The notes: generated by a model not told the origin, from the letters alone. 37,759 bases of DNA from Methylomonas subterranea (GCF_024505185.1 NZ_JANIBJ010000038.1:1-37759); one strand, 5' to 3'. Positions 8,579-17,560 are shown, counted from the first letter of the stretch. Translations and numbers: made by a program.

Positions 8579-8625
8579 GGGCAATCCGCCGAAGAGAGCT
8601 CGGCTAGCGAAGAGGTTTTTGTCAT
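8575..8625 (-). CDS. Putative 16-codon leader peptide upstream of the ABC ATPase
   Basis: An ORF encoding [16 protein letters not shown] starts at 8625 with AGGA seven bases upstream, a better ribosome binding site than the one in front of the ATPase gene. Its TGA overlaps the ATPase start (ATGA, 8578-8575). The arrangement is that of a leader peptide used for translational coupling or attenuation. It has no recognised homologue and may be fortuitous. Confidence 0.4.
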   Translation of the reverse strand: MTKTSSLAELSSADCP

Positions 8626-8717
8626 GTGGTTTTCCTGTGTACGATTGTGAGGAGTTTAGGAATATGCGCAAAATAACTTATAAAGACAGAACGCGTTGTG
8701 GAGGTTCGGTGACTCGC

Positions 8718-8786
8718 TCGACAGGACGCCGTGAATACATCCAGGTAGGCTTGACGGCGGCTGTCCCTGCCGCCGACACCTGTCAA
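8718..8786. repeat. Palindromic intergenic repeat
   Basis: CGGCGGC (8755-8761) pairs with GCCGCCG (8769-8775) around a 7-nt loop. GACAGG (8720-8725) pairs with CCTGTC (8779-8784) further out. There is no T tract, so it is not a standard terminator. The motif looks like a dispersed intergenic repeat and fills most of the gap 8626-8875 between the ABC genes and the RND outer membrane factor. Confidence 0.45.
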
Positions 8787-8875
8787 TCGAGCCACCAAAC
8801 CCCCTTTCCGATTTTGAAGAAGTTACTTCATGCGCGTTCCTTAGCGCGTGTCTTGCCTATCATGCCCGCCGCCGC

Positions 8876-10348
8876 TCACGGTGTCGAGACTGAATCGATA
8901 TCGCCCGGCGATTCCGCAGCCGTCCAGCCACCGCCGAAAGCCCGGTACAGCGACACCATGGCCACGCCGACCGCCGTTTCGGCTTTTGCACGTTCGTCGC
9001 TGATGGCCAATTTGCTGCGCTGGGCATCCAGAACGGTCAAATAATTGCCCGCGCCGCGCTGATACAAGGCGTCGACCAGCCGGTAAGCTTTTTCCGCCGA
9101 GGCTTCCGCTTGGGTTAATTGCCCCAGGCTGTCGGTGGCCGAACGGTGCGCGGCGAAGGCGTTTTCCACGTCCTCCAGGGCCAGCAAAAAAATCTTCTCG
9201 TAATTGGCGGCGACCTGATCCAGCCGCGCATCGGCGGCGGCGATATGGGCGCGGATGCGGCCGGCGTTGAAGATCGGTGCCGAAAGGCCCGAGCCCAAGG
9301 CATAGACGCTATCGGCCAGACTCGGAAAACCGCCGACCGCCAGCGCGCCGAAACCGCCGCTGGCCGACAGCACCAGTTTCGGATAAAGATCGGCCCGAGC
9401 GGAACCCAGGCTGGCCGCCGCCGCGCTGACTTCGGTTTGCGCCAGACGCAAATCGGGACGTTGCGCCAATAAATCGGCCGGCAACAGGTTTGGCATGACC
9501 GGCGCTTGTTTCGGCAACGGGCCGGCCACGGCCAACCGCTGTTCCAGACTTTCCGGCGGCTCGCCCAGCAATACGCCCAAACGGTGGATGAGCTTTTGCC
9601 CGGCGTTGGTCAGTTGCGGCAGCATCGCTTCGGTGCCTTGCAATAGCGTTTGCTGGCGGGCCACATCCGCCTCGTTGGCCAGGCCGGCTTTATGAAATAC
9701 CTGGACAGTCCGCAAGCGCTCGCGCTGCAAGGCTATATTGCTTTGCAGAATGCCGGTACGTTGCTGCACGCCACGCAACTCCAGGTAGTTGGTCGCTACT
9801 TGAGCCAGCAGACCGACTTGCGCGGCATGCAAGTCTTCCCGGCTGCCTTGGGCTTGCGCGGCGGCGGCTTCCGCTTCCAGATGCCGGCCGCCGAACACGT
9901 CGATTTCCCAGCGCGCCGCCAAGCCGCCGCTGACGGCGTCAGCGGTCGGCGTAATCAATTTGATGCCTTGCCCGCTCGGCACGCCGACGATGCGGTCGAT
10001 GCGTTTTTCCCGGCCGCCGGCTAGCGAGAAATCGAGGCTGGGATACAACGCCGCTTCGGCGACGGTGACCATCGCATTGGCTTCGCGGACGCGAGCGGTG
10101 GCGATCTTGATATCGTGGTTCGCAGCCAAGGCTTGGTCTATCAATTCGTTCAACAAGGGATCGTTGAATCCTTGCCACCAAGTTTTCAGGTCTGTCGTTT
10201 CGGCAGATTGGGCGGTATCGGCATTAGCCGCGTGTTGCCATTGCGCAGGGCTATTCAACGCTACTGGGTCACCGACGCGGGTCGGCGTACAGGCGATTAG
10301 ACTAACCAAGAACAGAACAGTTAGCGGTGTTAAAACTCTATGATTCAT
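8876..10348 (-). CDS. RND efflux outer membrane factor lipoprotein (OprM/NodT family)
   Basis: This protein forms the outer membrane and periplasmic exit duct of a tripartite efflux pump. The 490-residue precursor has a lipoprotein signal peptide with lipobox LIAC (Cys20). It shows the duplicated OEP domains typical of the family: WWQGFNDPLLNELIDQAL and ANHDIKIATARVREA in the first, LLAQRPDLRLAQTEVSAA and GLSAPIFNAGRIRAHI in the second. GGAG eight bases upstream supports ATG at 10348. It is the last gene of the SDR-adaptor-permease-OMF cluster but is separated from the permease by 231 bp containing two repeat elements. It may therefore be transcribed separately or weakly. Confidence 0.92.
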   Translation of the reverse strand: MNHRVLTPLTVLFLVSLIACTPTRVGDPVALNSPAQWQHAANADTAQSAETTDLKTWWQGFNDPLLNELIDQALAANHDIKIATARVREANAMVTVAEAALYPSLDFSLAGGREKRIDRIVGVPSGQGIKLITPTADAVSGGLAARWEIDVFGGRHLEAEAAAAQAQGSREDLHAAQVGLLAQVATNYLELRGVQQRTGILQSNIALQRERLRTVQVFHKAGLANEADVARQQTLLQGTEAMLPQLTNAGQKLIHRLGVLLGEPPESLEQRLAVAGPLPKQAPVMPNLLPADLLAQRPDLRLAQTEVSAAAASLGSARADLYPKLVLSASGGFGALAVGGFPSLADSVYALGSGLSAPIFNAGRIRAHIAAADARLDQVAANYEKIFLLALEDVENAFAAHRSATDSLGQLTQAEASAEKAYRLVDALYQRGAGNYLTVLDAQRSKLAISDERAKAETAVGVAMVSLYRAFGGGWTAAESPGDIDSVSTP

Positions 10349-10370
10349 TGTAAAACTCCGTGGTCGCCGC

Positions 10371-10463
10371 GTAGGGTACGCATTTATGCCCTTGGGTACC
10401 GCGTACCTTCTTGGGCTTTAACAATTGCAGAGGCTTTAAAAAGGTACGCAATGCGTACCCTAC
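10371..10463. repeat. 93-bp element with 13-bp perfect terminal inverted repeats
   Basis: The 13 bases GTAGGGTACGCAT (10371-10383) recur exactly inverted at 10451-10463. Internal GTACC/GGTAC copies extend the symmetry. It has no coding content and no flanking duplication that I can see. It resembles a small MITE-like or REP-like repeat inserted between the permease and outer-membrane-factor genes. Confidence 0.55.
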
Positions 10464-10477
10464 AGCTATTTTTTACT

Positions 10478-10551
10478 CCCCTCTTTGGAAAAGAGGGGCT
10501 GGGGGAGATTTTTCTAATAAATCCCCCTCAATCCCCCTTTGAAAAAGGGGG
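10478..10551. repeat. Paired hairpins in inverted orientation (BIME-like)
   Basis: Two nearly perfect hairpins lie 34 bp apart: CCCCTCTTT/AAAGAGGGG (10478-10486 with 10490-10498) and CCCCCTTT/AAAGGGGG (10533-10540 with 10544-10551). The GGGGGAGATTT and AAATCCCCC segments between them are complementary, so the whole element can fold into one cruciform. It resembles the GC-rich paired repeats common in gammaproteobacteria. Confidence 0.6.
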
Positions 10552-10579
10552 AGGTATCGTTGGCTCGATGGCGTTACCA

Positions 10580-13500
10580 TCAGGTAGGGGCTTTATCACC
10601 TCCGGCTGGCCCACGCTCCACCCAAAACCACGCCGCATACAGCGCCGGCAGGAAGAACACCGTCAACACGGTTGCCACCGTCAGCCCGCCCATGATGGCG
10701 ATGGCCTGCGGGCCGAAGAAGTCGTTACGCGACAACGGGATCATCGCCAGGATGGCCGCCGCCGCGGTCAGCATGATCGGCCGGAAACGCCGTACCGTCG
10801 ATTCGACGATGGCCGACCATGTGTCGAGTCCCGACTGTTCGTCCTGATCGATCTGGTCGACCAGAATCACCGAATTGCGCATGATCATGCCGGCCAGCGC
10901 CAGGATGCCGAGCAAGGCCACGAAACCGAAGGGAGCCCGGAATAACAGCAAGGCGAAGGCCGCGCCGATCACGCCCAGCGGCGCGGTACTGAACACCATG
11001 AAAGTCCTGGACAGGTTCTGCAACTGCATCATCAACAAAATCAGCGTGACGATCAGCACCAGCGGAATCCAGATCAAAATCGATTTTTGCGCGGTCACCG
11101 CGTCTTCCTTGGAGCCGCCGGTTTCGATGAAATAGCCGACCGGCAAGCTGTCCTGTATGGATTTAAGTTTCGGGACGATTTCCGCCGCCACGTCCGGAGC
11201 CATCTTGCCGTCGGCCACGTCGGCGCGCACCGAGATAGCCGGGAAGCGGTTGCGCCGCCAACGCACGCCGTCCTCGAACACGGTCTTGAACTTGACGAAC
11301 TGCGACAGCGACACCGACTTACCATTAGCCGTGCGAACCGCGACGTCGGGTAATTCGTTGGCGGCGCTGCGCAATTCGGGACTGGCCCGCCAGACGATGT
11401 CTATCAACTTATCCTGCTCGCGCAGTTGCCCGACCGGGATGCCGGTGTAATGCGCCTGCAAGGCTTGCGACAGGCTGGCCGTCGAAACGCCGAGCGCGCG
11501 GGCCTTGTCTTGATCTAGCATTAGGCGGAACGATGGTATACGCTCATGCCAGTCGTCGTTGACGTCCACGGTGCCGGAATGGTTGCGCACTACGTCGGCC
11601 ACCCGCTCGGCGATGCCGCGCACGATATTGGGATTTTCTCCGAGCACCCTGAACGCCAACGGATAATCCATCGGCGGCCCAACATTAAGCCGCTTCACTC
11701 GGCCGCGGACATTCGGGAAATCGGTCTCAAGCATCTGCCGGACGCGCTGCATCACCCGTTCGCGCGCTTGGTTATCCTTGGTCATCACCACCAATTCGGC
11801 CAGATTGGTGTTTGCCAGTTGCTGCACGATCAACATGAAAAACCTCGGCGTGCCGCTGCCGATATAGCTGGCGACGTGCTCCACGTCTTCATCGTTGGCT
11901 AGCAAAGCTTCCATGCGTTTGGCGGCGGCTTCGGTTTGTTCGAAGGCGCTGCCTTCCGGCAGCCACAGGTCGACGATGACTTCCGGCCGGTTGGACAGCG
12001 GAAAGAACTGTTCGGGAACATGGGTTAAAGCCACCACGCCTAGGCCGAACAAGGCCAGTGTGGCGACAATGACTTTCTTGCGGTGCGCTACGCAAGCATC
12101 CACCCAACGGCGAAGCCGGTTGTAGAACGGCGTATCGAACAGGTCGTGGATCGGGCCATCGGCGTTGGCATGCACCTTGAGGATCAAAAATCCCAAATAA
12201 GGAGTGAACACTACCGCGCCTATCCAGGACAGTATCAAGGAAATGCCGACCACCTGGAAAATCGCCACCGTGTATTCGCCGGCCGAGGACTGGGCCAGAC
12301 CCACCGGCAGGAAACCGGCGATGGTAATCAAAGTGCCGGTCAGCATCGGAAAAGCCGTGGCCGTATACGCATAGGTCGCGGCACGCATCCGGTCCCAGCC
12401 TTCTTCCAGCTTGCGGGCCATCATCTCGACGGCAATCATCGCATCGTCCACCAGCAAGCCCAGCGCCAGAATCAAGGCGCCCAACGAAATCCGTTGCAGA
12501 TCGATGCCGCACAGCAGCATGACCAGCAAGGTGGCGGCCAGCACCAGCGGCACGGTCAGCGCGACCACGGAACCGGTGCGCCAACCCAGGCTCAAGAAAC
12601 TGACCATCAACACGGTCGCCAAGGCTTCGAAAAAAGTACGGCCGAATTCCGCCATCTGGTTTTTAACCACATGGCCTTGATTGGCGACCGGCTCCACGTC
12701 CAGTCCGATCGGCAACTCGGTTGCTATGCCGGCCAGCATGTCGTCCAAGGCTTGTTCCAGATCGATGACATTGCCTTTCTTGTTCATCGTCACGCCGAGC
12801 CCAAGCGCCGGCTTGCCGTTGAAACGCATCTTGAATTCGGCGGGATCGACATAGCCGCGTGTCACCTTGGCAAAATCTTTGACTTTCAACGTTCGATTGG
12901 CTATGCGCACCGGCATGTTGGCGACGCTATCCACCGAATCGAAGGAACCGGTCAGGCGTATCGGCAGATTGCGCTGCGGGGAAAATACCGTGCCGGCCGG
13001 CGCCATGCCGTTCTGCGCGTGCAACGCCTGTGCAACCGCCGCCGCATCCAAGCCCAGTTCGGCCAGCTTTTTGTCGGAAAATTCGACGAAAATCTTTTCG
13101 TCCTGTACGCCGATCAGATCGACCTTCTCGACATCCTTGATGCGCAACAGCTGTTGGCGGACCGAATCGGCCGCCAATTTCAGGTCGGCATAACTAAAAC
13201 CGTCGCCGGAAAAGGCGTAGATCAGGCTATAGGTGTCGCCGAATTCGTCGTTGAAAAACGGCCCAATGCTGCCGGGCGGCAGCGTCATGCGGATGTCGTC
13301 GACCTTCTTGCGCACCTGATACCAAAGCTCGGGAATGTCCTTGGGCGGCGTATCTTCGCGCGGCGTGACGAAAATCACCGATTCGCCGGGTTTGGAATAA
13401 CTGCGCAAGTAATCCAGGTCAGGCAGTTCCTGGATTTTCTTTTCCAGCCTGTCGGTCAACTGCTGTTCCACTTCCAGCGCGGTGGCGCCGGGATAGAGGG

Positions 13501-13654
13501 TTTTGACCACCATGATCCTGAAGGTGAACGGCGGATCTTCCTGCTGACCCAGCTTGTAATAAGCGAACAGGCCGCCAAGCACCACCAGTGCGAGCATAAA
13601 GCCGGTGAAGGGACGGTGTTTAAGCACCCATTCGCTGAGGTTGAAGGCTTTCAT
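10580..13654 (-). CDS. RND efflux transporter permease (HAE-type)
   Basis: This is the inner membrane proton/drug antiporter of the tripartite pump. At 1024 residues it has the full HAE-type length, with TM1 near residues 15-33, a periplasmic porter domain, and the TM4 proton-relay pair Asp403-Asp404 in LLVDDAMIAVEMM. A second porter domain follows, and TM10 carries GMIMRNSVILVDQID, where Arg replaces the Lys940 of AcrB. Its ATG overlaps the adaptor stop (ATGA), and GAGGGA lies just upstream. The DDAM and MRNSVILVDQ segments resemble the subgroup of single-permease multidrug exporters rather than heavy-metal CusA types. The substrate is unknown. Confidence 0.93.
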   Translation of the reverse strand: MKAFNLSEWVLKHRPFTGFMLALVVLGGLFAYYKLGQQEDPPFTFRIMVVKTLYPGATALEVEQQLTDRLEKKIQELPDLDYLRSYSKPGESVIFVTPREDTPPKDIPELWYQVRKKVDDIRMTLPPGSIGPFFNDEFGDTYSLIYAFSGDGFSYADLKLAADSVRQQLLRIKDVEKVDLIGVQDEKIFVEFSDKKLAELGLDAAAVAQALHAQNGMAPAGTVFSPQRNLPIRLTGSFDSVDSVANMPVRIANRTLKVKDFAKVTRGYVDPAEFKMRFNGKPALGLGVTMNKKGNVIDLEQALDDMLAGIATELPIGLDVEPVANQGHVVKNQMAEFGRTFFEALATVLMVSFLSLGWRTGSVVALTVPLVLAATLLVMLLCGIDLQRISLGALILALGLLVDDAMIAVEMMARKLEEGWDRMRAATYAYTATAFPMLTGTLITIAGFLPVGLAQSSAGEYTVAIFQVVGISLILSWIGAVVFTPYLGFLILKVHANADGPIHDLFDTPFYNRLRRWVDACVAHRKKVIVATLALFGLGVVALTHVPEQFFPLSNRPEVIVDLWLPEGSAFEQTEAAAKRMEALLANDEDVEHVASYIGSGTPRFFMLIVQQLANTNLAELVVMTKDNQARERVMQRVRQMLETDFPNVRGRVKRLNVGPPMDYPLAFRVLGENPNIVRGIAERVADVVRNHSGTVDVNDDWHERIPSFRLMLDQDKARALGVSTASLSQALQAHYTGIPVGQLREQDKLIDIVWRASPELRSAANELPDVAVRTANGKSVSLSQFVKFKTVFEDGVRWRRNRFPAISVRADVADGKMAPDVAAEIVPKLKSIQDSLPVGYFIETGGSKEDAVTAQKSILIWIPLVLIVTLILLMMQLQNLSRTFMVFSTAPLGVIGAAFALLLFRAPFGFVALLGILALAGMIMRNSVILVDQIDQDEQSGLDTWSAIVESTVRRFRPIMLTAAAAILAMIPLSRNDFFGPQAIAIMGGLTVATVLTVFFLPALYAAWFWVERGPAGGDKAPT

Positions 13655-14787
13655 AGAGATCCCTCTTTAGCCGGTGCATTTTCTGCCGGCAAGCGGACAG
13701 CTTGCCCCTCGGCCAGACGCTGGACGCCGGCGCTGACCAGCAATTGACCAGGTGCTACTCCCTCGACGGCAATGCGTTCGCCGGCCAGCGTTTCGCCCAG
13801 CTTAACCGGCACGGATTTGACCGTGGCCGCCTGCTCGTCGATCAGCCAGACTAATGGATGATCGGGCTGGTTTTGCGGGGTATAGACGGCGGAAAGCGGG
13901 ATGGCGATGCCGGAAGCGGTGTTTGCGTCGATATGAACCGTCGCCGTCATGCCCAATAGCGCGGCGTCCAGGCCTTCCAGCACGGTTGCCTTGACGCGGT
14001 AGGTGCGGCTGGCCGGTTCGGCGGCCGAAGCGATTTCCCGAATTCTGGCCTTGAGCCGCCGTTTGTCGTCGCTCCACAATGACACGCTAACTTCTTGTTG
14101 GCGCTTGATTTCCGGCAGGCGATGCTCGGGTACGTCGAAGTGGATTTCCTTTTCGTCAAGCTGGGCCAGCGTCACTACGGCCTGACCGGCGGCCAGCACT
14201 TGTCCGGCTTCGACAGCCAGCGCCGTGACCACGCCGTTGCGGTCGGCATGTAGCTCGGTATAGGTCAGCTGGTTAAGCGCCTGAGCTAACTGCGCTTCCA
14301 GCGCCGCTGTCCTCTCCCGCGCGGTGGTATAAGCGGTTTCGTGCCGCTCGAACTCCGGCGGACTGATGACTTGCTGGGTCAGCAGTTCGCGGTATCTCGC
14401 TAGATCGTCGCGCAAGAAAGTGCTGTCGGCTTGCGCGGAAGCTAGTTGAGCCTTAAGGCCCTGCACGGCGAGGCGGTAATCGTTGCCGTCCAGTATTGCC
14501 AGCAGTTGGCCTTTACGCACGGAGTCGCCAACGTCTACTTTGCGCTCCAGCAGCTTACCGGCTACCCGGAAGGATAAGGGCGTCTCGATTCTGGCCCGGA
14601 CTTCCCCGGCAAAGCTTCTGGCGCCGGCCACGGCGTTCTGCTCGATACGAAATACCTTTACCGGGCGCGCAACCACTTGCGCTGGCTTGTCCTGAACGCT
14701 ACAGCCGACGACGATGGTCAGCGGCAGTAAAAACCCGGCTAGTAGCCGGCCCTTAGTCGTCATGGAACTGTTGGATAAATGAATCAT
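13651..14787 (-). CDS. RND efflux periplasmic adaptor lipoprotein
   Basis: The membrane fusion protein links the permease to the outer membrane duct. The 378-residue precursor has a lipoprotein signal with VVGC (Cys29), then the barrel-sandwich/lipoyl half-motif (GKLLERKVDVGDSVRKGQLLAILD). An alpha-helical hairpin with coiled coil follows (about 105-175), then the second lipoyl half (DRNGVVTALAVEAGQVLAAGQ) and a beta-barrel plus membrane-proximal domain. AAGGA seven bases before ATG at 14787 fixes the start; the internal ATG at 14763 has none. The stop overlaps the permease start, and the dehydrogenase gene ends 19 bp upstream. Confidence 0.92.
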   Translation of the reverse strand: MIHLSNSSMTTKGRLLAGFLLPLTIVVGCSVQDKPAQVVARPVKVFRIEQNAVAGARSFAGEVRARIETPLSFRVAGKLLERKVDVGDSVRKGQLLAILDGNDYRLAVQGLKAQLASAQADSTFLRDDLARYRELLTQQVISPPEFERHETAYTTARERTAALEAQLAQALNQLTYTELHADRNGVVTALAVEAGQVLAAGQAVVTLAQLDEKEIHFDVPEHRLPEIKRQQEVSVSLWSDDKRRLKARIREIASAAEPASRTYRVKATVLEGLDAALLGMTATVHIDANTASGIAIPLSAVYTPQNQPDHPLVWLIDEQAATVKSVPVKLGETLAGERIAVEGVAPGQLLVSAGVQRLAEGQAVRLPAENAPAKEGSL

Positions 14788-14806
14788 GTCGCTATCCTTC
14801 GATTGC

Positions 14807-15622
14807 TCAGACGATCGGCAGCTGGTTAACCTTGCGCAAGCTCTTGTCCACCAAGGCTTCCGGCATGAAACGGCGCAGAAAACGCACCTGGCCGGCTTGT
14901 TTTCCGGCGGTATAGCGTCTTTTGGGGACTGCGGCAGTCGCGGCTTTCAACACTGTATCGGCGACCACTTCCGGGGCATCGCCTGCGCTCACGCCATTGC
15001 GCATGACCACTGCCATACTGGCACGCACCGAGTCATAGACGGCAAGCGGTTGATCGGGCTTGGTTATGCTTGCTTCGAACGCGGTACGGGTAAACGCCGG
15101 TTCAACCAGGATCACTCGGATGCCGAAAGTGCGCAGTTCGTGGTCCAGCGATTCGGAATAGCCTTCAACCGCATGCTTGGTAGCGGCATACAACGCGTTA
15201 TACGGCGCGGGGATCAGGCCAAGGAGAGAACTGATATTGACAATTCTACCCTTTCTTTGGTTGCGCATAGTCGGTAACACCGCGTTGTTCACACGAGTAA
15301 TGCCAAAGACGTTGACGTCGAACAAGGCCTGAGCCTGCGCGGTGGACGACTCTTCCGCGCCGCCGAGCAGGCCGATACCGGCATTATTGACCAGCAGATC
15401 TATGCGTCCGGCCTGCTTCAAGACCTCAGCGACCATGTTCTTTACCGAGGTTTCGTCGGTCACGTCGCAGGTCAGCATCGTAATGCCGTCTACGTTGGCA
15501 AGTGCTCGGCGGCTGGTTCCGAATACGCGGTAACCCGCTTTTTGTAGGGCCTTGGCCGTTACCAGCCCAATTCCCGAGGATGCGCCGGTGATCAGGGCTA
15601 CAGCGTTGTCTTTATTGTTCAT
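14807..15622 (-). CDS. Short-chain dehydrogenase/reductase (classical SDR)
   Basis: This NAD(P)-dependent oxidoreductase shows the classical SDR order: TGASSGIG cofactor loop, CDVTD, NNAG, the catalytic Ser in VNISS, and YAATK with Tyr and Lys. The 271-residue reading starts at ATG 15622, preceded by AAGGAG. An upstream ATG at 15673 would add 17 residues out of family. It is the first gene of the cluster leading into the RND adaptor (19 bp gap) and diverges from an HxlR regulator. This suggests an inducible response to a reactive or electrophilic compound that is both reduced and exported. The substrate is unknown. Confidence 0.9.
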   Translation of the reverse strand: MNNKDNAVALITGASSGIGLVTAKALQKAGYRVFGTSRRALANVDGITMLTCDVTDETSVKNMVAEVLKQAGRIDLLVNNAGIGLLGGAEESSTAQAQALFDVNVFGITRVNNAVLPTMRNQRKGRIVNISSLLGLIPAPYNALYAATKHAVEGYSESLDHELRTFGIRVILVEPAFTRTAFEASITKPDQPLAVYDSVRASMAVVMRNGVSAGDAPEVVADTVLKAATAAVPKRRYTAGKQAGQVRFLRRFMPEALVDKSLRKVNQLPIV

Positions 15623-15661
15623 ATCGAATCTCCTTGCGGGGTGGATAGTCTGTCGACTAAG

Positions 15662-15707
15662 TGTTACTATCATTTCGAAACTAATGTTACTATCAATTTG
15701 AAATTAA
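15662..15707. promoter_or_regulatory. Tandem 23-bp direct repeat, likely HxlR operator
   Basis: Two abutting 23-bp units (15662-15684 and 15685-15707) share TGTTACTATCA at their left ends and a TTTNGAAANTAA right half. They occupy the centre of the 102-bp gap between the divergent SDR and HxlR genes. The TACTAT half-site resembles sites bound by some HxlR-family repressors. On the minus strand the same DNA holds TTGATA, a possible -35 box for the SDR operon. Confidence 0.55.
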
Positions 15708-15724
15708 GTCACTACTAAAAACGT

Positions 15725-16168
15725 ATGAACGAAAAAAATAGTTGCCCCGACCCTTGCCCGATAGCACGCTGCCTGGCTTTTCTTGGAGACACCTGGAGTT
15801 TATTGATACTGCGGGACGCCCATATTGGCCTGACTCGTTTTGATCAATTTCGAAAAAGCCTGGGAATTGCGCCGACGATTCTGACTCGGCGCTTGGCGAC
15901 ATTAACGGAAGAAGGTATGCTGGAAAAGCGACTGTATTCGGAGCGTCCGCCGCGTGAGGAGTATCTATTGACGGCCGCCGGCCGCGACTTCCTGCCGGTG
16001 CTGGTCATGATAGGTGCCTGGGGACACCAGTATCGCGGCGAAGGTCCGTTGGTGCGTATACAGGATGTGGAAACGGGAGCGGATATTAAGCCGGTAGCCA
16101 TCGACGAGGTGACTGGGGCAAAAATAGGGACTCGCCCGTTACGCTTCGTACTGCCGGATGGCAGGTGA
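15725..16168 (+). CDS. HxlR-family transcriptional regulator
   Basis: The 147-residue protein is a winged-helix regulator with the family signature CPIARCLAFLGDTWSLLILRD near the N-terminus, including two cysteines (residues 11 and 16) of the kind used for thiol or electrophile sensing in some members. The recognition region is FDQFRKSLGIAPTILTRRLATLTEEGMLEK, followed by RPPREEYLLTAAG. It diverges from the SDR-RND operon with a tandem repeat between them, so it very probably controls that operon. No ribosome binding site precedes the ATG, suggesting weak or leaderless translation. Confidence 0.9.
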   Translation: MNEKNSCPDPCPIARCLAFLGDTWSLLILRDAHIGLTRFDQFRKSLGIAPTILTRRLATLTEEGMLEKRLYSERPPREEYLLTAAGRDFLPVLVMIGAWGHQYRGEGPLVRIQDVETGADIKPVAIDEVTGAKIGTRPLRFVLPDGR

Positions 16169-16297
16169 TAGCTCCGATAATGCGGAAATTGCAAACCAAA
16201 CCCGCACCAGCGTCATGGTGCTTTGTGCCGGCATCGGCTTCGATTCGGTAAACCGTTGAATACTGAGCCCTTCCATTGCCTAACGGCCTGCATTAAG

Positions 16298-17560
16298 TCA
16301 ACAGCGTACAGTTTGCGACTCTCTTATAGATAGCACGATGCCGGTTGCGAGAAAGGCAAACAGGCCCGACGCGATGAAAACCAAGCGGTAGTCGCCGATC
16401 AGGCTATGGGCGTAACCGGCGGCGTAAGCGGCGATGGCCGCGCCGATTTGATGTGCAAAGCAAATCCAGCCGAACACCACGCCGACGTTTTGTTTCCCGA
16501 ACAAATCCGCAGTCAAAGCCGAGGTTGCCGGAATCGTGGATAACCAATTCATGCCGTAGATAATCGAGAACATCATTAATTGTCCGGTGTTATCAATGCC
16601 GGGCAGCAGTATCAGCGTGGCGCCTCTGACGACGTAATAAAACGCCAGCGGCCAGCGCTTGCCATAGCGGTCGCATAACCAACCGGATAAAATGGTGCCG
16701 AACACATCAGCCGCGCCCATTACCCCTAGCGACATCGCCATGGTCATTTCGCTGAAGCCATGTTCGATGCCGTGTGGAATCAAATGGGTCTGAAAAAGCC
16801 CGGAGGTGGTTAAGCCGCAAATGCCAAAACTCGAAGCCAATAGCCAGAATTGCGGGCTGCTCATGGCCGAGCGCATGGGATTGCTATCGGGCTTTAGTAT
16901 TGTTGCGTGTGCGCCATTGCCGCCGTAGGGCAACAGGCCTCTGGATTGGGGATCGTCCCGTAAAAATTTCAGCACCAACGGCAAAACCAGCAAGCCTAAG
17001 GCGACGACGATCAACAGCGTCGCCGCGCGCCAGCCTTGGTGAACATTGATCTGCATCAGGACCGGGGTGAAGACCAACTGGCCGGAGGAGAAGGCGGCGC
17101 CCAATATGCCTAGCGCTAACCCTCGATGTTGATGGAACCAGCGATTGACCAACGCCGATCCCATAATCATTGAAGTGCCGCCCGAACCTGCTCCAATCAG
17201 CAACCCCCAAAACAGATACATTTGCCAGGACTCACGCATGAATACGCTGCCGCCGGCCCCCAATACCGATAGTATTAGCGTGATGACGCTCACTTTTTTG
17301 GTGCCATGTAAATCCATCAATCGACCTAGAAATGGACCTGCAAGGCCGAATAACAGCAGGTTGAGCGAAATCGCCCCGCTAATGGTTTCCCTATTCCAAG
17401 CAAACTCCTGTTCCAGGGACAGCATGATGATCCCCGGCACTGAGCGCAGTGCCGATGCCACAAACAAGCACAGAAACGTGACTGCAAGAATTACCCAGGC
17501 ATAGTGAACTGAATCGGTAAGACTCTTGGTTATGGTTACATCGGACTTGGACTGATACAT
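16298..17560 (-). CDS. MFS transporter, fourth gene of the pxm operon
   Basis: The 420-residue protein has about twelve hydrophobic segments. MFS signatures are present in both halves: GRLMDLHGTKKV after TM2 and GWLCDRYGKRWP after TM8, with a large central loop near residues 205-235. The style (SLEQEFAWNRETISGAISLN) is that of monocarboxylate/oxalate-formate type (OFA/MCT-like) carriers, but the substrate cannot be read from sequence. It begins 28 bp after pxmC with no terminator between, so it should be cotranscribed with the monooxygenase genes. No Shine-Dalgarno is visible before ATG 17560, so its level may be low. It converges with hxlR. Confidence 0.85.
   Translation of the reverse strand: MYQSKSDVTITKSLTDSVHYAWVILAVTFLCLFVASALRSVPGIIMLSLEQEFAWNRETISGAISLNLLLFGLAGPFLGRLMDLHGTKKVSVITLILSVLGAGGSVFMRESWQMYLFWGLLIGAGSGGTSMIMGSALVNRWFHQHRGLALGILGAAFSSGQLVFTPVLMQINVHQGWRAATLLIVVALGLLVLPLVLKFLRDDPQSRGLLPYGGNGAHATILKPDSNPMRSAMSSPQFWLLASSFGICGLTTSGLFQTHLIPHGIEHGFSEMTMAMSLGVMGAADVFGTILSGWLCDRYGKRWPLAFYYVVRGATLILLPGIDNTGQLMMFSIIYGMNWLSTIPATSALTADLFGKQNVGVVFGWICFAHQIGAAIAAYAAGYAHSLIGDYRLVFIASGLFAFLATGIVLSIRESQTVRC

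Noticed and set aside
10340-10945. 201-codon plus-strand frame over the repeats after the RND permease
   Set aside because: It consists of repeat DNA plus antisense of the permease 3' end.
12083-13747. 554-codon open frame opposite the RND permease
   Set aside because: It is antisense to a confidently identified transporter; its His/Gln/Arg-rich composition is typical of a shadow frame in GC-rich DNA.
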